From contig JAIPBJ010000031.1 in the NCBI GenBank assembly GCA_021739625.1, forward strand, positions 1 through 34,015: a DNA stretch of 34,015 nucleotides. Direction: 5' to 3'. The translations under genes were made by a program, and so were the position numbers. Shown one piece after another: positions 32,423-34,015 of this stretch; the first letter of the stretch is position 1; every line of letters starts with the position of its first letter. Under the pieces are notes generated by a model. It did not search any database, had not been told where the DNA came from, and saw only the letters and a program-made list of their open reading frames with translations. This stretch comes from Flavobacteriales bacterium (GTDB lineage: Bacteria; Bacteroidota; Bacteroidia; UBA10329).

Positions 32423-33619
32423 ATGACGAAGCACGATGAACAACTCCTGACCACGCTCAAACCCTCGTTCACAGAGCGGGAACTGACGCAGATGCAGTGC
32501 TATTTTGACGTGACCACCAAGCACAACTCTGCGATGCGCGCCTACTTCGAGGAGAAATTGGCGGTCCATCCCGTCTATGGCCCACTCATGGCCATGCAGA
32601 CCTATGAACAGCGACAGGCCCGCAACGCATATACGGACGAGCTGACCCGCAAGGCACTGTTCGAGGGCGAGTGGGAACCCCTCACCAATGACCTTATCAT
32701 GCAAGGCATCACATACGCCAAGGTGGGCATGGAGTTCAATGCGTGGTATGAGGTGGTGGCCATGGTAAAGGATTATCTCCTGCCCGTGATCGTGACCGAA
32801 TTCGAGGGCGACCTCCAAAAGCTGCTGGACGCGCTGGCAGGGCTGGGACGCTACATGGATTTTGCCCTACAGGCCATTGCAGAGTCCTACTTCATTGAGA
32901 AACGTGCCATCATTGAAGAGCAACGGGCAAGACAGGAAGTGCTGATCCGCGACCTGGAGAGCTTCGCTTATGTGGTGTCGCACGACTTGAAATCACCGCT
33001 CCGGGGCATCTCCAAGCTGGCCGAGTGGCTCGTGGCCGACTATCACGACAAGCTGGACGAGGAGGGACGAACAAGCCTGCGCCTGCTCACATCGCGTGTG
33101 CAGCGGATGGACAGCCTCATTGACGGCATTCTCGAATACTCCCGCCTTGGCCGTCAGGAGAGGTCAATGACCAATGTGGATCTGAACGAACTGCTGCGGG
33201 ACATCATCGATATGCATTCCGACAACGGGCATGTGCGCATCGCGGTCAACGGAACCATGCCTTCCATCCGCAACGACAGGGCCAAGCTGGGGCAGGTGTT
33301 CTCCAACCTCATCAGCAACGCCATCAAACACAACGACAAGGAGAAGATCGACATCGAAGTGAACTGCGAGGACCGTGGCGACCGCTTCGCGTTCAGCATC
33401 ACGGACAACGGCCCGGGCATCGACCCCGAATATCACGAGCGGGTGTTCGGAATGTTTCAGACCCTGCAGCCCAAGGACGAGCGTGAGAGCACGGGCATCG
33501 GGCTGCCCATCGTCAAGCGCATCGTGGAGGACAATGGTGGCAATATCTCCCTCAATTCAGAATCGGGCAGAGGGGCAACCTTTACTTTCACCATCCCGAA
33601 ACAGACTCCGGAGAATTGA
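32423..33619 (+). CDS. Soluble histidine kinase with globin-like sensor domain
   Basis: The 398-residue protein has no membrane segment. Residues about 15-165 are all-helical and resemble globin-coupled sensor domains: I-T-Y-A-K-V-G-M-E-F-N-A-W-Y lines up with the F-helix pattern I-x-H-V-x-I-G-L-x-P-x-W-Y, and L-G-R-Y-M-D-F-A-L-Q with the final helix. The proximal haem ligand expected at His is Tyr98, so the domain may bind haem through Tyr, bind another cofactor, or be haem-free. The kinase part has H187 (S-H-D-L-K-S-P-L-R-G), N box S-N-L-I-S-N-A-I-K-H, D-N-G-P-G-I and G-I-G-L-P-I-V-K-R. It has its own predicted promoter and is followed 44 nt later by a receiver gene, its likely phospho-partner. 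Confidence 0.88.
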   Translation: MTKHDEQLLTTLKPSFTERELTQMQCYFDVTTKHNSAMRAYFEEKLAVHPVYGPLMAMQTYEQRQARNAYTDELTRKALFEGEWEPLTNDLIMQGITYAKVGMEFNAWYEVVAMVKDYLLPVIVTEFEGDLQKLLDALAGLGRYMDFALQAIAESYFIEKRAIIEEQRARQEVLIRDLESFAYVVSHDLKSPLRGISKLAEWLVADYHDKLDEEGRTSLRLLTSRVQRMDSLIDGILEYSRLGRQERSMTNVDLNELLRDIIDMHSDNGHVRIAVNGTMPSIRNDRAKLGQVFSNLISNAIKHNDKEKIDIEVNCEDRGDRFAFSITDNGPGIDPEYHERVFGMFQTLQPKDERESTGIGLPIVKRIVEDNGGNISLNSESGRGATFTFTIPKQTPEN

Positions 33620-33663
33620 TCCATCAGCATTTGAAAAACCGATCAACGAAGAAAACTGATACA

Positions 33664-34015
33664 ATGAAAAACTACGAACCTGTCCTGTTGGTGGAAGATG
33701 ATGTGGTGGATGCCATGACAGTGAGCCGCTCATTCCGCGAGCTGAGCATCCTGAATGAGGTGATACACCGCATCAACGGTGTGGAGGCGCTCGAATACCT
33801 GAAAGACACCGACCGGCTGCCATGCCTCATCCTGCTCGACATCAACATGCCCAAGATGAACGGCATCGAGTTCCTCGAAAGGGTGAAGCGGTCTGAGGGG
33901 CATCGCAGGATTCCCGTGGTGGTGCTCACCACCAGCAATGACGATCGCGACAAGTTGGAGGCCTACAACCTCGGAGTGGCCGGCTACATGCTCAAGCCTG
34001 TGGACTACCGTCAGT
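33664..34015 (+). CDS. CheY/Rcp1-like response regulator, 3' end missing
   Basis: The first 117 residues of a single receiver domain are visible; the gene runs off the window. The start at ATG 33664 follows AAAACTGATACA. E11, D12 and D13 form the acidic pocket, D59 is the phospho-acceptor (L-L-D-I-N-M-P-K-M-N-G), T89/T90 and K111 (L-K-P-V-D) complete the active site. The I-N-G-V-E-A-L-E-Y-L segment is typical of the Rcp1-like receivers that pair with phytochrome-type kinases. Placed 44 nt after the globin-type kinase, it is the probable shared target of the three upstream kinases. Whether an output domain follows cannot be seen. Confidence 0.92.
   Translation, partial: MKNYEPVLLVEDDVVDAMTVSRSFRELSILNEVIHRINGVEALEYLKDTDRLPCLILLDINMPKMNGIEFLERVKRSEGHRRIPVVVLTTSNDDRDKLEAYNLGVAGYMLKPVDYRQ

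Overview
The window looks like a chromosomal segment of a Bacteroidota bacterium, most likely Flavobacteriales-like, with moderately high GC. The evidence is a giant SprB-repeat surface protein ending in a type B sorting domain of the type IX secretion system (T9SS), followed by a PorP/SprF-family partner. Further support comes from a type A T9SS sorting domain in a second protein, TAnnTTTG-type -7 promoter elements, few Shine-Dalgarno-like sites, and the gene order flippase / dut / TPR / DUF4292 / M23, which I recall as common in this phylum. No tRNA, rRNA, CRISPR array or insertion sequence was recognised.

Layout. (1) 1-2011: the 3' part of a very long charged helical protein. (2) 2250-13649: a 3456-residue surface protein with about 39 SprB repeats, an inserted P-domain-like module and a T9SS C-terminal domain, then its PorP/SprF partner. 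(3) 13657-14891, minus strand: a lipoprotein and a PAP2 phosphatase overlapping by 4 nt. (4) 15171-21011: a compact housekeeping/envelope block made of a polysaccharide flippase, dUTPase, TPR protein, DUF4292 lipoprotein and an EnvC-like degenerate M23 protein. (5) 21247-28227: an envelope and regulatory island with a DUF4382 lipoprotein, a sigma54-activating NtrC-type response regulator, an unknown membrane-anchored protein, an OmpA-family lipoprotein, a T9SS-secreted beta-helix protein and a stand-alone receiver. Five genes here share a near-identical leader directly before the start codon, and three also share matching upstream elements. (6) 28365-34015: an outer-membrane beta-barrel candidate, a nine-unit 21-bp repeat, then three histidine kinases with closely related kinase cores but different sensors, followed by a receiver protein cut by the window end.

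The most notable gene is the first kinase (29275-30846). Its membrane domain keeps all seven residues known to matter for ethylene/copper binding in plant ETR1, at nearly identical spacing. The third kinase has a globin-like sensor in which tyrosine sits where the haem-ligating histidine is expected. The three kinases and the downstream receiver look like a several-inputs-to-one-output signalling cluster. The shared upstream elements around the NtrC-type regulator suggest a local envelope regulon controlled by it, although its promoters lack a canonical sigma54 -12 box.
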